Positions 38,133 through 45,600 are shown, numbered from the stretch's first letter. The stretch: DNA of 57,275 bases from Arenicellales bacterium (GCA_028284225.1 JANQSD010000010.1:1-57275), one strand, 5' to 3'. The notes: generated by a model not told the origin, from the letters alone. Translations and numbers: made by a program.

Positions 38133-38672
38133 CTAAACCACTTCAAGCTTATAATGTGGGCCTTGCGGGTAACAAATTTGAATTTCATCACTTTTAGTTA
38201 CTTTCCCACCTCGTTTGACTATAGACATCACCCCGGCTTTCCTTATCAAGGTACCATCTGCATCTTTTGCTAGAACCTGCGACATCAATCCCTGCTGGAA
38301 ATCATCGAGTTGATAACAGGGGTTTCTGAGCCCGGTTATTTCAACGACAGCATTTGTTCCAATTCTCAACAACGTACCTTTGGGCAGTGAAAGTAAATCA
38401 ACATCTTTCGTGGTTATATTTTCACCCATAGACCCTGATTCAACTTTAAACCCATTTTTATTAAGTTCATCAATTAACTCTGCATGTATAAGATGTACTT
38501 GTCTGAGATTAGGCTGAGTTGGATCTGCTTTAACTCGGGAACGATGCTTTACAGTCACACCGGCATGTGCATCACCTTTAACACCTAGACCTTGCTCCAG
38601 GATGATATATGCTGCCGGGTATTTACTAAACGTATGCACTTTACTCTTATTGACTGATAACACACAGGCCAT
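38133..38672 (-). CDS. MOSC-domain protein
   Basis: A 179-residue protein matching the MOSC (molybdenum cofactor sulfurase C-terminal) fold. It has the early Gly-Val-Lys-Gly-Asp-Ala-His-Ala-Gly segment, Gly-Ser-Met-Gly-Glu-Asn-Ile, and the late Arg-Asn-Pro-Cys-Tyr-Gln-Leu with the conserved cysteine. MOSC proteins handle sulfur in molybdoenzymes or detoxify N-hydroxylated bases. The specific substrate is unknown. It starts 12 bp after the isochorismatase-like gene on the same strand. Confidence 0.85.
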   Translation of the reverse strand: MACVLSVNKSKVHTFSKYPAAYIILEQGLGVKGDAHAGVTVKHRSRVKADPTQPNLRQVHLIHAELIDELNKNGFKVESGSMGENITTKDVDLLSLPKGTLLRIGTNAVVEITGLRNPCYQLDDFQQGLMSQVLAKDADGTLIRKAGVMSIVKRGGKVTKSDEIQICYPQGPHYKLEVV

Positions 38673-38684
38673 TGCAACTATCGT

Positions 38685-39236
38685 TCAACTCAAATTTGAT
38701 AAAACATCGAGGGTAGGTTTAACCTGACAAAATTCTCCATGCAAGCTTGCCAAATTAATATCATGAATCTGCTGCGCCGAGTAATGCATACCATTCGGCC
38801 CTTGATGTTCATGAGCTGCTATAGCGTCCTCAACCAAGGTGACATCAAAGCCCAAATTGGCAGCCATTCGCACCGAAGTGGAAACACAATGCTCGGTTGT
38901 TAAGCCAACTATGACCAACGCCCTAATATTACTGTCCCTAAGATACTTCTCCAGCCCAGTACCTATAAATGCACTGTTAACGCTTTTGGCAAACAAGATT
39001 TCATGGTCTAGAGGTTTAACCTCATCTTTGATCGCATTGCCGGGATGCTCAGGCCTTAAAGTCGAGTTCAATTCAATCGAGTCGTGTTTCACATGAACCA
39101 CAGGTTTAGACCGCTCACGCCAGGCATTGAGCAGCAAAGCCATATTGGATTCGGCTTGCGGATTATTACGCTGGCCTAACCTGGGGTGATCAAGGCCTTT
39201 TTGCACATCGATTATGACTAAAGCTGTATCAGACAT
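38685..39236 (-). CDS. Isochorismatase-like cysteine hydrolase
   Basis: A 183-residue protein of the isochorismatase/nicotinamidase superfamily. The catalytic triad is visible: Asp10 in Val-Ile-Ile-Asp-Val-Gln-Lys-Gly, Lys84 in Phe-Ala-Lys-Ser-Val-Asn-Ser-Ala-Phe, and Cys117 in Thr-Glu-His-Cys-Val. The cis-peptide region before the cysteine is intact. Substrate unknown. Amidases or imine hydrolases are common in this branch. Probably cotranscribed with the MOSC gene. Confidence 0.88.
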   Translation of the reverse strand: MSDTALVIIDVQKGLDHPRLGQRNNPQAESNMALLLNAWRERSKPVVHVKHDSIELNSTLRPEHPGNAIKDEVKPLDHEILFAKSVNSAFIGTGLEKYLRDSNIRALVIVGLTTEHCVSTSVRMAANLGFDVTLVEDAIAAHEHQGPNGMHYSAQQIHDINLASLHGEFCQVKPTLDVLSNLS

Positions 39237-39332
39237 TTACTATTAAACCCATCGTGATCAAAATATGTTTACTGCTCTACTTACGAAATCCCTGAACAAG
39301 TATTATCTCGTCACTCTCGCGTAGGAACGTCA

Positions 39333-39352
39333 TCCTCGACTACGATCGAGGA
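39333..39352. repeat. Short palindromic intergenic repeat
   Basis: TCCTCGA and TCGAGGA (7-bp arms, 6-bp loop) within a 174-bp gap. The flanking sequence resembles the short dispersed repeats common between bacterial genes. There is no poly-T, so it is unlikely to be a simple terminator for the minus-strand gene upstream. Nothing else was found in the gap. Confidence 0.45.
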
Positions 39353-39410
39353 CTGGAATCCAGGGAAATCAACAAGTTATAGTTTCCCGCTTTCGCTGAA
39401 ACAACCTTAA

Positions 39411-39809
39411 TCAGAGTTTTCTCAATTCGTTTAACACTTCAAGTGCTGATTGCGCCTTCTCAGACTGCACAAAAATATGATCATGGTAATAGGCAGCAAT
39501 CATATTTGCACTAATCCCCGCCTCAGCCAATTTATTCGATACTGCAGCTGTTAGACCAACGGCATCAAGACTTGAATTGACCTGCAATGTAATCATCTTA
39601 TATACACCTTCGAACTCTAATCCTGCATCTGCAGCAACTTGCTTTGACAAGATAAATGTAGTGCCTTCCGCTTCTCTAAATGTAGCCAACGGCTTAAGCC
39701 TGTAATAGTCATCTAAATCATCGGGAATACTGCAAAATACAAATTCATCGTTATCAAGTGTTGGCGATAGCGCCTTTAGCAGACTTTCTAAATCTACAAT
39801 TCCATTCAT
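39411..39809 (-). CDS. ACT-domain protein (DUF2241-like)
   Basis: A 132-residue cytoplasmic protein. The N-terminal part has Leu-Leu-Lys-Ala-Leu-Ser-Pro-Thr-Leu and a Glu-Phe-Val-Phe-Cys strand. The second half is an ACT-like regulatory domain with Ile-Thr-Leu-Gln-Val, then Ala-Gly-Ile-Ser-Ala-Asn-Met-Ile-Ala and a Tyr-His-Asp-His strand. The family (DUF2241/ACT_7) probably binds amino acids. Its role is unknown. It lies 22 bp downstream of the YCII-related gene. Confidence 0.8.
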   Translation of the reverse strand: MNGIVDLESLLKALSPTLDNDEFVFCSIPDDLDDYYRLKPLATFREAEGTTFILSKQVAADAGLEFEGVYKMITLQVNSSLDAVGLTAAVSNKLAEAGISANMIAAYYHDHIFVQSEKAQSALEVLNELRKL

Positions 39810-39831
39810 AGTTAAGCTTTTCTTGCCAACC

Positions 39832-40149
39832 TTACATAGACATTTGCACTAACTCAGAGACCTCCAAGGTTCCATTAATGTCTAGAAATGGACACGCCTT
39901 GGCCAGGTCTAATGCTGCTTCAAGCGAGTCCGCTTCAATAATAGTGTAGCCCGACATTGAAGTCGCACCACCCGAAGTAACACTACCGTCCGGGTTTACG
40001 GTGCTGGTATTTTTTAGCGGATTTGCAGGGCTTACCACTGCATCACCCAAAGAGCCCAACCATTCTTTGTACTTGGCAAAATGTTTCTGGCCTTCTTCCG
40101 GGCTGGAAGGTTGATCACCCCCCAGATAAACAATAATATATTGAGGCAT
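39832..40149 (-). CDS. YCII-related protein
   Basis: A 105-residue YCII-superfamily protein (dimeric alpha/beta barrel), with the Met-Ser-Gly-Tyr-Thr-Ile-Ile-Glu-Ala-Asp-Ser-Leu-Glu-Ala-Ala segment typical of the DGPF/PhnB-like branch. Some members are linked to sigma factors or dehalogenation. Here there is no such neighbour. A GGAGAAC ribosome site precedes the start. Function unknown. Confidence 0.82.
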   Translation of the reverse strand: MPQYIIVYLGGDQPSSPEEGQKHFAKYKEWLGSLGDAVVSPANPLKNTSTVNPDGSVTSGGATSMSGYTIIEADSLEAALDLAKACPFLDINGTLEVSELVQMSM

Positions 40150-40250
40150 TTGGTTCTCCTGTTAGACGTTTAAAAAAATATCATATGTTGTTTGGTAGCA
40201 TAATCAGATTACCCCAAAAAGCGTTCTATGGGTATGGACATAGCGCAACA

Positions 40251-40775
40251 TTACCAATGCGCTGGTGAGCGTAGTGATGTTGCACATTGAATAGCCCCAC
40301 TAACATTATCAAAAGCACCTGTGCGCAACTCTTGAGCTAGCCATGCCTCCGGATAGTCCAGTTTATAAGGTGGTTCGATATCATGCTCAGCTTTGAAACC
40401 AGTACGGTTATAGTATTTTGGATCCCCTAATACTAACACCAGGCTGGCATCTCGCTGTTTGAGCTTATCAAGACCATAATTGATTAGCGTTGTGCCTACT
40501 CCTTTACGCTGCATTTTAGGTGCCACAGCTAAAGGGGCAAGAATATAAGCATTGCCAAATTCCAGATTACCCACTTTGACAGATGTAAAAAGTATATGAC
40601 CTATTATGCTGTTATCTGATTCAGCAACCAGAGAGAGAATAGGCAAAGCGGTTTCATCATTTAAAAGATCTATAGCTAATTTTGCGACCGTGCTTCCCTC
40701 GGCTGCACCAAATGAATTTTGGTGAAGGCTGAAAATAGAAGCCTTATCGCTCTGGTTTGATTCTCTTATTTTCAC
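40251..40775 (-). CDS. GNAT-family N-acetyltransferase
   Basis: A 174-residue acetyltransferase. The acetyl-CoA loop reads Gln-Arg-Lys-Gly-Val-Gly-Thr-Thr-Leu-Ile (109-118 region), preceded by Leu-Ala-Pro-Leu-Ala-Val-Ala-Pro and followed by Gly-Asp-Pro-Lys-Tyr-Tyr. It belongs to the YhbS-like subgroup that has the Gly-Asp-Pro-x-Tyr-Tyr motif. Substrate unknown. It is on the chromosomal side of the cassette array: no attC-like sequence adjoins it. Confidence 0.88.
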   Translation of the reverse strand: MKIRESNQSDKASIFSLHQNSFGAAEGSTVAKLAIDLLNDETALPILSLVAESDNSIIGHILFTSVKVGNLEFGNAYILAPLAVAPKMQRKGVGTTLINYGLDKLKQRDASLVLVLGDPKYYNRTGFKAEHDIEPPYKLDYPEAWLAQELRTGAFDNVSGAIQCATSLRSPAHW

Positions 40776-40827
40776 GACCTTTGCTTAATGCTGCTAATGC
40801 TTAACTCTACCCATATAAAACTCAGTC

Positions 40828-41205
40828 TTAGCAACTTAAATCAATACCCTTTCTCGATAGTTCAACTGATTTTGCAATAAATTCATCAATACGTGTCGAA
40901 TCTATCTTCTTTGACTTCGTAAATCGAATGCAGCCTTTACCAACGTTCAAGCCATCCAATAAAGTATTTTGGGGGTCAATTTTTTTTATATCGCCAACAT
41001 ATAAACTCACATACCCCTTTTGAGCATTCAGGTGAAACACGGCGTTGCCATTCAGCCTGTAGCACAACATTTTATAATTGATACATTCTTCAAATTCATT
41101 GGATTGTTTCAGTATCAGTGCTCTCAATTCTTCCAGCTTCTCTTTTCTCCAATCTGATGGAATAGATTGGAGATACTCTTCAGGAGTATCCACTTCATAT
41201 AGCAT
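40828..41205 (-). CDS. DUF1801-type protein, last gene of the cassette array
   Basis: A 125-residue protein of the DUF1801/YdhG-like family (Ile-Asn-Tyr-Lys-Met-Leu-Cys-Tyr near 43-50, Phe-His-Leu-Asn and Lys-Gly-Cys-Ile-Arg-Phe), related to small frataxin-like iron chaperones. Cellular role unproven. Its start lies 17 bp from an attC core, so it sits in the position of a cassette. No attC is seen at its 3' side (40776-40827), so the array ends here. Confidence 0.8.
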   Translation of the reverse strand: MLYEVDTPEEYLQSIPSDWRKEKLEELRALILKQSNEFEECINYKMLCYRLNGNAVFHLNAQKGYVSLYVGDIKKIDPQNTLLDGLNVGKGCIRFTKSKKIDSTRIDEFIAKSVELSRKGIDLSC

Positions 41206-41221
41206 ATCAATAACTCATTTT

Positions 41222-41299
41222 GCTAACGATTAAATTCAACCGCCATGGCCCGCAAGCAAAGCACTGATTTAGATGGCCAGCTGGATGGGCTTGTTAAAT
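41222..41299 (-). other. attC 1 (alpha/beta hydrolase cassette)
   Basis: 78 bp. Cores GCTAAC (41222-41227) and GTTAAAT (41293-41299) are both intact. On the minus strand the site begins ATTTAACAAGCCCATC and ends in GTTAGC. It overlaps the last 31 bp of the hydrolase gene. It is the most distal recognisable site. Confidence 0.85.
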
Positions 41300-41850
41300 G
41301 GTACATTGTACAATGCCTGCACGTACTTGTTATAGGCAGCTGCGCTGTAATTTTTTGAATCGGCATTCATAAAGCCATGCCGGTAACTCGACCTATGAAC
41401 TTGTACATTTTCTTTTTCTATAAGTTTGGAGATAAGTTCCGTAACTGAGAAGTGTGTTTCGATTTCTGGAAGTACCAGACAAACCGGAAAATTGGGCACC
41501 ATCTCGGTGTAGTGGCGTATTTGCGAGGGGTAGAATAACACTGCTCCAGAGATATTTCCCAATTCAGGTTGATTGGATAATTTCCAGACCGCTGAAGCTC
41601 CCATACTGAATCCCAGCAAGCTCACGTGACCAGTTAAAGCTCTAATTTTCTCAGACAAGGTTTCGGTATATGCATCAAGACCAACTGTTGATGTGAAGTG
41701 TGAATATGCATCATCTTCAGTGTCAAATCTCATCATTTCAGAATTGTACGGGTCAAATATCTCTACGCAGCCAGGGACATCCGATGCAAGTTTTTCGAGT
41801 GCTTCTGTCCGTCCGAAAATATCTGAAACTATGATTCGGCTCTGTTCCAT
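41269..41850 (-). CDS. Alpha/beta hydrolase, dienelactone hydrolase-like
   Basis: A 193-residue cytoplasmic hydrolase with nucleophile elbow Gly-Phe-Ser82-Met-Gly-Ala and a C-terminal histidine in Tyr-Arg-His-Gly-Phe-Met. An acidic residue of the triad probably lies near Pro-Glu-Ile-Glu. The layout is that of a short dienelactone hydrolase, but with Ser instead of the usual Cys nucleophile. Substrate unknown. A single-gene cassette. Its 3' end runs into attC 1. Confidence 0.75.
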   Translation of the reverse strand: MEQSRIIVSDIFGRTEALEKLASDVPGCVEIFDPYNSEMMRFDTEDDAYSHFTSTVGLDAYTETLSEKIRALTGHVSLLGFSMGASAVWKLSNQPELGNISGAVLFYPSQIRHYTEMVPNFPVCLVLPEIETHFSVTELISKLIEKENVQVHRSSYRHGFMNADSKNYSAAAYNKYVQALYNVPFNKPIQLAI

Positions 41851-41861
41851 GATTTATCCAC

Positions 41862-41909
41862 ACCTAACATCCAATACAGCGGTTTATCCGCTGCCTTTGC
41901 CTGTTATGT
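41862..41909 (-). other. attC 2 (GFA cassette)
   Basis: 48 bp, the shortest site of the array. Cores ACCTAAC (41862-41868) and GTTATGT (41903-41909) are intact. The centre CAGCGGTTTATCCGCTG is a clean hairpin, so the site should still fold for recombination. Confidence 0.8.
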
Positions 41910-41930
41910 GATGACTTAAATATTATTTTT

Positions 41931-42293
41931 CTATTCATCAAGTAGCTTCCACGTATCAGCACCATCGAATACTCGCACTTCAATACCTTCTAATTCTCTT
42001 GGGGGAAACATTCTAAAATTTACAGACAATCTCTCGTCTTGTGTTTTTTCAATTCCTTCATAATGCGTTACGCAACCGCATATATTACAGTGGTAAAACT
42101 CAATTATTTTGTCGTTCCACATGTAGGCTGACGCAGTTCCAGGAGAAAATGAAACCGTCGCAGTCTTCCTGGTAAGATGTCCCCAAAGAGCAGCATATCG
42201 CCGACAAATTGAGCATGTACATTGAATTAACCTCTCTGGAAGTTCACTAATTTCGATTTGTACGGCACCGCAATGGCAAGAGGACTTTAGCAT
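41931..42293 (-). CDS. GFA-family (CENP-V-like) zinc protein
   Basis: A 120-residue protein of the glutathione-dependent formaldehyde-activating (GFA) fold. The cysteine pattern is Cys-His-Cys-Gly (6-9), Cys-Thr-Cys-Ser-x-Cys-Arg and Cys-Asn-x-Cys-Gly, which bind two zinc ions. Catalytic activity is rarely proven in this family. Single-gene cassette, one of three GFA genes in the array. Confidence 0.85.
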   Translation of the reverse strand: MLKSSCHCGAVQIEISELPERLIQCTCSICRRYAALWGHLTRKTATVSFSPGTASAYMWNDKIIEFYHCNICGCVTHYEGIEKTQDERLSVNFRMFPPRELEGIEVRVFDGADTWKLLDE

Positions 42294-42308
42294 TTCTATT
42301 CGACCACC

Positions 42309-42380
42309 TTGTAATGAAATAATACCGCCAACAAATCCGCGCGCATTCGACGTCGGCGATTTTGATTAGCTTTGTTATAC
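42309..42380 (-). other. attC 3, decayed (second GFA cassette)
   Basis: 72 bp. The core GTTATAC (42374-42380) is intact. The other core reads TTGTAAT (42309-42315) instead of ...AAC, so on the minus strand the cleavage triplet is ATT, not GTT. An internal imperfect stem (AAAT...ATTT with CGC/GCG) remains. Probably inactive. Confidence 0.6.
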
Positions 42381-42381
42381 A

Positions 42382-42774
42382 TTACGGCAACTCATTAAAC
42401 TGTGGATACTCATCTTGGATTTCATACCATAGTGCTTTTGACCCAGAATAAATATGATATTTCGCTTCACAAGTAAAAGCTGTCTCCACGCTTCCTAAAC
42501 GGAGCCGACATATACCAGGCAAATCTTTTCTGGCACTATACAACGGACTACCACAGTTTGCGCAGAACGCCCTGACTTTCATGTCACTAGATTGAAACTC
42601 CTTTATATACTCCTTACCAATGAACGCCAGTTTTTCGGTTTCGATAGGGCTGTTTGTAGCAAATGCTCCACCTTGTGCTTTTCTACATTGAGAACAGTGA
42701 CACATTGCTATTTCGTTTATATCACCATTGTATTTGTAGCGAACTTTCCCACAAAGACAGCTGCCTTTAATCAT
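42382..42774 (-). CDS. GFA-family zinc protein
   Basis: A 130-residue GFA-fold protein. Zinc ligands are Cys5-Leu-Cys-Gly, Cys-His-Cys-Ser-Gln-Cys-Arg and Phe-Cys-Ala-Asn-Cys-Gly-Ser. It is the more canonical of the GFA proteins here, with Lys-Ala-Gln-Gly-Gly-Ala-Phe after the second ligand set. Substrate unknown. Single-gene cassette. Confidence 0.87.
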   Translation of the reverse strand: MIKGSCLCGKVRYKYNGDINEIAMCHCSQCRKAQGGAFATNSPIETEKLAFIGKEYIKEFQSSDMKVRAFCANCGSPLYSARKDLPGICRLRLGSVETAFTCEAKYHIYSGSKALWYEIQDEYPQFNELP

Positions 42775-42789
42775 CGTATTTTTCCATTT

Positions 42790-42862
42790 GTATAACTCTA
42801 CGCATCAGCCGCTGACAAAAGGCGCAACCTTTTGGAAGTCGGTCTGTATGCACTTGTTAGGC
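42790..42862 (-). other. attC 4 (ATP-grasp cassette)
   Basis: 73 bp with both cores intact: GTATAAC (42790-42796) and GTTAGGC (42856-42862). It closely resembles attC 21 at 56713, sharing GCATCAG, CCTTTTGGA and CTTGTTAGGC in the same order. Inner stem AAAGGCGCAACCTTTT. Confidence 0.88.
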
Positions 42863-42871
42863 AAACATCGG

Positions 42872-43690
42872 TCATTTCTTTGCATACGCAGTTAAGGTTT
42901 CAGACAAGCTAGTCACAAACTTTTCACGAACCTCATCAGTTAGAAGATCTAATGAAAGATAAGGATTTAAATCCTCAATCTCCATCAACAACAAATCTCC
43001 ACCAGCTAATCTGCAGGCGTCAATTCGTTGAATTCCGTAATCAATATCGTTCCATTCGACAAACTTTCGCGCAAACTGAAGATCTTCTTGATTTGCCTCA
43101 TATAATTCAAGTCGCCACCTTTCATTTGGATCGGGAGCATAGAGCGCATACTGGAAATTGCGATTTAAAAAATAAAATGAGACTTCATAGATAAAGTTTA
43201 TCGCAGGCTGGAGAAATCTATCAGTTAAATCTATATGGTGCAGGTCATTTTCCGAAACAAACTCCATTCCCACAGAATCAGCCCCTAGTTTTAACTTAAT
43301 CACATACTGGTCTGCGACAGGAAGCAGGCCTAATTCTTCCCGACTATCGACTGATGGTATTACCGGGTAACCGTCCCTGGCTAATTCTATAAGATACTGC
43401 TTACTTACCATGTCTGCTTTGCCAGTAAGTTCATTAAATACTTTTGCGCCTATTGCCTTTGCCTTGGTTTGGAATGCTCCGTACACCTCGAAGAAATATA
43501 GGACTGGACCGGTGTTCCTAAAGAAAACCAAATCTACATCATCCAGAAATGCTTTCGCAGCCTGTGGATGACAAAGCACCAAGTCAAAACATTTACTTAA
43601 TTGATAAGATAGGTACAAGTCCTCTTTATAGTATTCTCTTCCTTTAGCCTGATAGTGCAAATCTGTTACATAAAGTAATTTCGGTTTCAT
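42872..43690 (-). CDS. ATP-grasp-like protein
   Basis: A 272-residue protein. The C-terminal half has the ATP-grasp ligase pattern: Tyr-Val-Ile-Lys-Leu-Lys (ATP-binding lysine, about 130), Gly-Ala-Asp-Ser-Val-Gly (glycine loop), Arg-Ile-Asp-Ala-Cys-Arg and Met-Glu-Ile-Glu-Asp-Leu-Asn-Pro with metal ligands. It resembles glutathione synthase or RimK-type ligases that join a carboxylate to an amine. The substrates are unknown. Single-gene cassette. 147 bp of decayed cassette sequence lies upstream. Confidence 0.65.
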   Translation of the reverse strand: MKPKLLYVTDLHYQAKGREYYKEDLYLSYQLSKCFDLVLCHPQAAKAFLDDVDLVFFRNTGPVLYFFEVYGAFQTKAKAIGAKVFNELTGKADMVSKQYLIELARDGYPVIPSVDSREELGLLPVADQYVIKLKLGADSVGMEFVSENDLHHIDLTDRFLQPAINFIYEVSFYFLNRNFQYALYAPDPNERWRLELYEANQEDLQFARKFVEWNDIDYGIQRIDACRLAGGDLLLMEIEDLNPYLSLDLLTDEVREKFVTSLSETLTAYAKK

Positions 43691-43709
43691 GAAAAATGTT
43701 CTTGGCTTG

Positions 43710-43716
43710 GTTATGC
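43710..43716 (-). other. Truncated attC core
   Basis: GCTTGGTTATGCG at 43705-43717 looks like the first quarter of an attC (core GTTATGC 43710-43716), but the matching half is missing before the ATP-grasp start at 43690. A 15-codon frame (ATG to TAA) ends just before it on the minus strand. Probably the scar of a deleted cassette. The gap 43691-43836 contains no other gene. Confidence 0.45.
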
Positions 43717-43836
43717 GCGTTAATCCGTGATGTATTGTACATTTGCAATCTTGTTGTTGTTAATTTTCATCTCTAAATACGCATTGTTAAAGATGCTGGA
43801 TTAATAGATACCTCATGTATCTACAGTTGTATTACA

Positions 43837-43897
43837 TTGTAACCCCTGATCTTTGCTATATTTTCGGCAGCCGCTCCGCTGCATCGCCTTATTATCT
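43837..43897 (-). other. attC 5 (DUF1428 cassette), one core changed
   Basis: 61 bp. TTGTAAC (43837-43843) gives an intact GTTACAA cleavage core on the minus strand. The other core is ATTATCT (43891-43897) instead of GTT. The centre GGCAGCCGCTCCGCTGC forms a clear hairpin. Confidence 0.65.
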
Positions 43898-44272
43898 GGT
43901 GTTCGTAGCAGATGATTGAAAAAGAGACTGGAACCCACCGTATGCCATCCGTTTAGCATCAAAACCTGAATTCGATGAATCAATCAAGTCTGCCATCCTT
44001 GGGTCAGCCGCGACCTTCTCGTTTATTAGATCACGTGCCTCACGAGAATCAAACACTACCCATCCAAATACGATGGTTTCATCCTCCGTTGCAGCTACCA
44101 GATCAATGAATGAGCGTGTTCCCTCCAGCCTCATATCATCACCGGCATATTCCAGATAGTCGAGTGCGCCATGTTCCTTCCAAATCTCTGCAACCGCTTG
44201 AACAAGACGCTTGTACTCGTTTAGGCGATCGCGCGCAATGGGGAAGACAAATCCGTCAATGTAATGGGTCAT
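43892..44272 (-). CDS. DUF1428 protein (YbaA-like)
   Basis: A 126-residue protein from the ATG at 44272, which follows a TTGGAGCAGGT ribosome site. A longer TTG start at 44332 would run through the attC and is rejected. DUF1428 features: Tyr-Ile-Asp-Gly-Phe-Val-Phe-Pro at the start, Thr-Ile-Val-Phe-Gly-Trp-Val-Val-Phe and Lys-Arg-Met-x-Tyr-Gly-Gly-Phe near the end. Function unknown. A second member of this family is at 48733-49086. Confidence 0.87.
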   Translation of the reverse strand: MTHYIDGFVFPIARDRLNEYKRLVQAVAEIWKEHGALDYLEYAGDDMRLEGTRSFIDLVAATEDETIVFGWVVFDSREARDLINEKVAADPRMADLIDSSNSGFDAKRMAYGGFQSLFQSSATNTR

Positions 44273-44313
44273 ACCTGCTCCAATAATAGTAACTGAACCT
44301 CGTGTTTTCAGCC

Positions 44314-44370
44314 GGATAACGTTTAAAGCCAACTGCTGTGTTAACGGTCAATTTGGCTGGCTTGTTAGGT
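44314..44370 (-). other. attC 6 (AhpD-like cassette)
   Basis: 57 bp, both cores intact: GGATAAC (44314-44320) and GTTAGGT (44364-44370). Inner repeat AGCCAACTG / AATTTGGCT. It overlaps the end of the AhpD-like gene by 6 bp. Confidence 0.85.
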
Positions 44371-44802
44371 GCTTCGTTTCGATGGCTTGTCTCCGAAACT
44401 AATGGCCAACCTGTTTAAGCTATTCATCACAGCTATGACTATTGTCAAATCAACTGCCTCTACTTCGCTAAAATGATTTAGAAGGTTTTTTAGCTTTCCT
44501 TCTATATCCGGTTCGGTTGATATATTAGTTACGCCTTCCGCCCAATCTAAAGCAACAACTTCTGCATCAGAAAAAAGTTGACTCTCCCTCCAAACCGGTA
44601 GGCAATCCAGCAGCTGTTGATGTACGCCTAATTCTCTTGCTTCGGAAGTATGCATATCCACACAGAACGCACACCCATTGATATGGGAAACGCGAACCTC
44701 GACTAATGCCTGTAACCGCTTATCTATAGATGGGACATGCTTCTTAACTGACAGGAGTAAATCTAAAGCTCTTTTATTGATTTCAATATAGTTAACACTC
44801 AT
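44365..44802 (-). CDS. AhpD-like carboxymuconolactone decarboxylase-family protein
   Basis: A 145-residue helical protein. The AhpD active-site pattern E-x7-C-x2-C-x3-H is complete: Glu36, Cys44, Cys47, His51 in Cys-Ala-Phe-Cys-Val-Asp-Met-His. The family reduces hydroperoxides with a thiol relay. Single-gene cassette. The AhpC partner is not in the window. Confidence 0.9.
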   Translation of the reverse strand: MSVNYIEINKRALDLLLSVKKHVPSIDKRLQALVEVRVSHINGCAFCVDMHTSEARELGVHQQLLDCLPVWRESQLFSDAEVVALDWAEGVTNISTEPDIEGKLKNLLNHFSEVEAVDLTIVIAVMNSLNRLAISFGDKPSKRST

Positions 44803-44818
44803 TTCGGATTTCCAATGC

Positions 44819-44925
44819 GGCTAAGGTTTTTAATTAAAGCGAATAACGCGTAGCGCTTGCAAGCAACTGACACCAACTCGAAGCAAAACTGTGGGTTTAA
44901 GGTCGGCTGGATTGGCTTGTTAGGC
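44819..44925 (-). other. attC 7, decayed (HEPN-motif cassette)
   Basis: 107 bp, the longest site. GTTAGGC (44919-44925) is intact. The other end reads GGCTAAG (44819-44825), so the cleavage triplet on the minus strand is CTT rather than GTT. The complementary inner parts (GGTCGGCTGGATTGGCTTG side) remain. Probably inactive. Confidence 0.7.
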
Positions 44926-44926
44926 G

Positions 44927-45496
44927 TCACTTCATCCCTCTCAAATGCTCAGCCAATTGAATCGACAAATCAGCGAAAGCAAGCGCGTTACTATCTGACA
45001 CTGCAGCGTCTCCTTCATGAACAGCAGAGTTACGTAAACTTCGAAGGCCTGAGTATATTTTAGCTTGCTGCTCATCTATGATATCGTTTTCCAGCAATGT
45101 TTTTTCAAATCTGTTTAGGTTATGCAATTTGACATCAATATTGTGTCTGCGAGCTGCGTCAACAGCTGCTTCTTCAACCTCTCGCCATGCTTCTGCAATT
45201 GCAGCAGATCGAGAAACCACAAGAAGTTCTAATATTTGATCCTGTGAATCTCTTTTGGTAAGCGTCGCTTCTCTTGTTAAGGGAACAGTTCTACTTGCTT
45301 GTGATCCGAGCTCTTTAAGTTTATCGGAAAATTCAAGCTCTAAGTTTTGAATCTTTAAACGTTTCAAAAATGGCATCAATTCCAGTAAAGGATTGCGCAG
45401 AGTATATAAAATCAACAGGGTTATTAATGGCCACGCCAACGAATCGACTAACGATGCTATAAAATCTAGCCACATTTTTATTTGATCCAAATTCAA
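44927..45496 (-). CDS. Membrane-anchored protein with HEPN-type motif
   Basis: A 189-residue protein. One membrane segment lies at about 12-33. A charged coiled region follows (about 50-110), then a C-terminal helical domain. The last part contains Arg155-Asn-Ser-Ala-Val-His160, matching the R-x4-6-H motif of HEPN RNases, in a Leu-Arg-Ser-Leu-Arg-Asn setting typical of DUF4145/HEPN-like domains. Active HEPN domains cut RNA in toxins and phage defence. Many have lost activity. Single-gene cassette. Confidence 0.6.
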   Translation of the reverse strand: MNLDQIKMWLDFIASLVDSLAWPLITLLILYTLRNPLLELMPFLKRLKIQNLELEFSDKLKELGSQASRTVPLTREATLTKRDSQDQILELLVVSRSAAIAEAWREVEEAAVDAARRHNIDVKLHNLNRFEKTLLENDIIDEQQAKIYSGLRSLRNSAVHEGDAAVSDSNALAFADLSIQLAEHLRGMK

Positions 45497-45515
45497 TTTA
45501 CTTCCACGGTTACAC

Positions 45516-45585
45516 GCCTAACGTTTACACTCCGCCGACCAAACCAACTTGTGAGTAACGGGTCGGCACAAAGAGCTTATTATGC
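45516..45585 (-). other. attC 8 (RidA-like cassette), one core changed
   Basis: 70 bp. GCCTAAC (45516-45522) is intact and provides the cleaved triplet on the minus strand. The other end is ATTATGC (45579-45585). It belongs to a sequence group with attC 11, 15 and 18 (TAACGTTTA, CCGAC, GTCGG, TTATGC in the same order). Confidence 0.78.
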
Positions 45586-45600
45586 GCAACCAGCCAAAAA

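Noticed and set aside
39241..39410. A small gene or RNA in the gap between the isochorismatase-like and ACT genes
   Set aside because: No frame with a start and ribosome site. Only a short palindromic repeat is visible.
40155..40180. GTTAGACGTTT near the YCII gene as an attC core
   Set aside because: The orientation and partner core are wrong, and no inverted inner repeats exist. The run from MOSC to GNAT is ordinary chromosome.
40776..40827. A degenerate attC at the 3' side of the DUF1801 gene
   Set aside because: CTTAAC and TTAGC are present but poorly spaced and not symmetric. Treated as the end of the array.
44273..44332. TTG start extending the DUF1428 protein by 20 residues
   Set aside because: It runs through the attC site, while ATG 44272 has a good ribosome site and gives the family N-terminus.
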